Below are positions 62,948-64,000 of a stretch of DNA of 64,000 nt, piece after piece; position 1 is the stretch's first letter, and every line of letters begins with the position of its first letter. The stretch spans positions 62,001 to 126,000 of the forward strand of contig CAXXPL010000011.1 in assembly GCA_963674665.2 (NCBI GenBank), in the 5' to 3' direction. Below the pieces are notes generated by a model. The model was given only the letters and a program-made list of their open reading frames with translations, did not search any database and had not been told where the DNA came from. The DNA comes from G963674665 sp963674665. GTDB taxonomy: Bacteria; Desulfobacterota; Desulfovibrionia; Desulfovibrionales; Desulfovibrionaceae. The position numbers were made by a program, and so were the translations under genes.

Positions 62948-63577
62948 CTACAGAGCAAGGCGGGCAAACTCGGCTGCCCGAACTTTCAGCTTGGCGTAAT
63001 CCCCTGCGGTGACCTCAGATTTGTTCACCAGGCAGGAGCCGACTCCGGCCGCCACGGCTCCGGCTTCGAAGAACTGGGCGATGTTCGTCTGATCCACTCC
63101 GCCCACGACCATGAGTTTCGCGTCATTCAAGGGGGCGAGGACGCTTTTCATGTACCCGACGCCCAGGTTTCCGGCCGGGAATAGCTTGACCATGTCCGCT
63201 CCCGCGCGCACCGCGTTCTGAATCTCCGTGGGCGTCATGGCGCCCGGGATGGAAAACAATCCCGCGTGCTTGGTTCCGCGGATCACGTCGGTCTGGCAGT
63301 CCGGGGAAAGAATGAAGGAAGCGCCTGCGTCGATGGCGCTGGAGAGTTGTTCGAGGTTGGTGACCGTACCGGCGCCTATGGCCATATCATTGGCAAAGCG
63401 CTTGCCCAGGGCGGTGATGATCTTGGCCGCGCCGTCGGTGTTGAAAGTGACTTCAATGGCTCGGATTCCGGCTTCGCAAAGCACCTCCGCAACCTTCATG
63501 GCCTGATCGGGTGTTACTCCTCGTAAAATGGCGACCAGCCGGATCAAACGTGTATTGCTGTAGATATCCAGACCCAT
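62948..63577 (-). CDS. dgoA: 2-keto-3-deoxy-6-phosphogluconate/galactonate aldolase
   Basis: A 209-residue class I aldolase. The catalytic Glu is in AIEVTFNT and the Schiff-base Lys in VKLFPAG; GAGTVTNLEQ is also typical. It cleaves the phosphorylated deoxy-keto acid made by DgoK into pyruvate and glyceraldehyde 3-phosphate, completing the pathway. The start MGLDIYSN has AAGGAC upstream at a slightly long distance. It precedes dctP by about 115 bases, where a promoter could lie. Confidence 0.88.
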   Translation of the reverse strand: MGLDIYSNTRLIRLVAILRGVTPDQAMKVAEVLCEAGIRAIEVTFNTDGAAKIITALGKRFANDMAIGAGTVTNLEQLSSAIDAGASFILSPDCQTDVIRGTKHAGLFSIPGAMTPTEIQNAVRAGADMVKLFPAGNLGVGYMKSVLAPLNDAKLMVVGGVDQTNIAQFFEAGAVAAGVGSCLVNKSEVTAGDYAKLKVRAAEFARLAL

Positions 63578-63653
63578 GATGTTTCGTTGTCCTTGTTGCG
63601 TCGGTGCCCGCATGGCCGTGACCGGCATGGCGGGACCTCGGCTTGTCAGAGCT

Positions 63654-64000
63654 TCATTTCTGGTAGCCCATCTTGCCGGAGAGGTGCCTGCAGGCCTCCA
63701 GGACGCCCTCGCTGGCGCTCTCCAACTGGTTCAGGGAAATTTGGCGCAGTGTGCCGCATACACTGATGGAGGCGACGACCTCACCGTGCAGCCCCCGCAC
63801 GGAGGAAGCCACGCAGCGCAGTTCGTACCCGTCCTCCTCGTCATCGATGGCCCAGCCCCGTTCGCGGGTTTTGGCGAGTTCTTCGCGAATCTTCACCGGG
63901 TCGGTGATAGTGTTCCGGGTATAGGGCTCGGGGAGCTCGGTTGCGATCACCTCCTCGATGAGGTCCGGGGACTGCCAGGCCATCAGGGCCTTGCCTATGG
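63654..64000 (-). CDS. IclR-family transcriptional regulator (C-terminal part)
   Basis: The last 115 codons of a gene entering from the right edge. The visible part is the IclR effector-binding domain, with IGKALMAW at its beginning, TRERGWAIDDEED, VASSVRGLHGEVVASISVCG and a typical C-terminal helix. IclR regulators commonly control sugar-acid operons in response to the pathway intermediate, and this one is placed first in the cluster, so it is the likely regulator. Confidence 0.88.
   Translation of the reverse strand, partial: IGKALMAWQSPDLIEEVIATELPEPYTRNTITDPVKIREELAKTRERGWAIDDEEDGYELRCVASSVRGLHGEVVASISVCGTLRQISLNQLESASEGVLEACRHLSGKMGYQK

Overview
The window looks like a piece of a GC-rich, sulfate-reducer-type deltaproteobacterial chromosome, most like Desulfovibrio and relatives. 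The evidence is a Wolinella/Desulfovibrio-type diheme FrdCAB, a split class I fumarase, an archaeal-type (Wtp) tungstate importer, several MCPs including one with a periplasmic CXXCH haem motif like DcrA, a large NAD-type glutamate dehydrogenase, TRAP transport and type VI secretion accessory genes. No ribosomal RNA, CRISPR array or complete insertion sequence was seen.

Layout. 1-10 kb (minus strand): a type VI secretion accessory block with the start of a DUF3540 gene, two pentapeptide-repeat proteins (one fused to DUF2169) and two paralogous VgrG spikes. 10.2-11.8 kb: a radical SAM/SPASM gene, a small AT-rich membrane ORF and the decayed tail of a second SPASM gene. 12-15 kb: wtpABC. 15-30 kb: a chemosensory cluster. 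On the minus strand it reads ParA, STAS protein, CheA with two CheW-like domains and a receiver, CheW, haem MCP, Cache MCP, MCP; cheB and cheR diverge on the plus strand. 30-36 kb (minus): HPPD-like VOC protein with glutamate dehydrogenase, a secreted protein, a PilZ protein and a frameshifted HdeA-like gene. 37-42 kb (plus): frdCAB, then the two fumarase subunits. 42-45.5 kb: a periplasmic-sensor diguanylate cyclase, a YcgR-like PilZ protein and a small membrane protein. 45.9-46.1 kb: tRNA-Val(TAC) and tRNA-Asp(GTC).

46.1-53.5 kb is an AT-rich island beginning at the 3' end of tRNA-Asp. It carries a lone DNA methyltransferase (plus) and, convergent to it, a tightly overlapping five-gene minus-strand operon: GHKL ATPase, STAS-like protein, a fusion of an HExxH metallopeptidase-like domain with a complete dCTP deaminase domain, a three-TM membrane protein and a small soluble protein. 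This gene set matches no named defence system I know. It is the best candidate here for an undescribed system; a nucleotide-depletion antiphage or stress module is the working hypothesis.

53.7-64 kb (minus strand) is a sugar-acid catabolic cluster: an IclR regulator, KDPG/KDPGal aldolase, a DctPQM TRAP transporter, a LarA-like nickel epimerase/racemase, a short-chain dehydrogenase, a zinc alcohol dehydrogenase, galactonate dehydratase, a 2-hydroxyacid dehydrogenase and KDGal kinase. DgoD, DgoK and DgoA give the De Ley-Doudoroff route from D-galactonate to pyruvate and glyceraldehyde 3-phosphate. The two dehydrogenases and the LarA homologue probably feed other aldonates into it.
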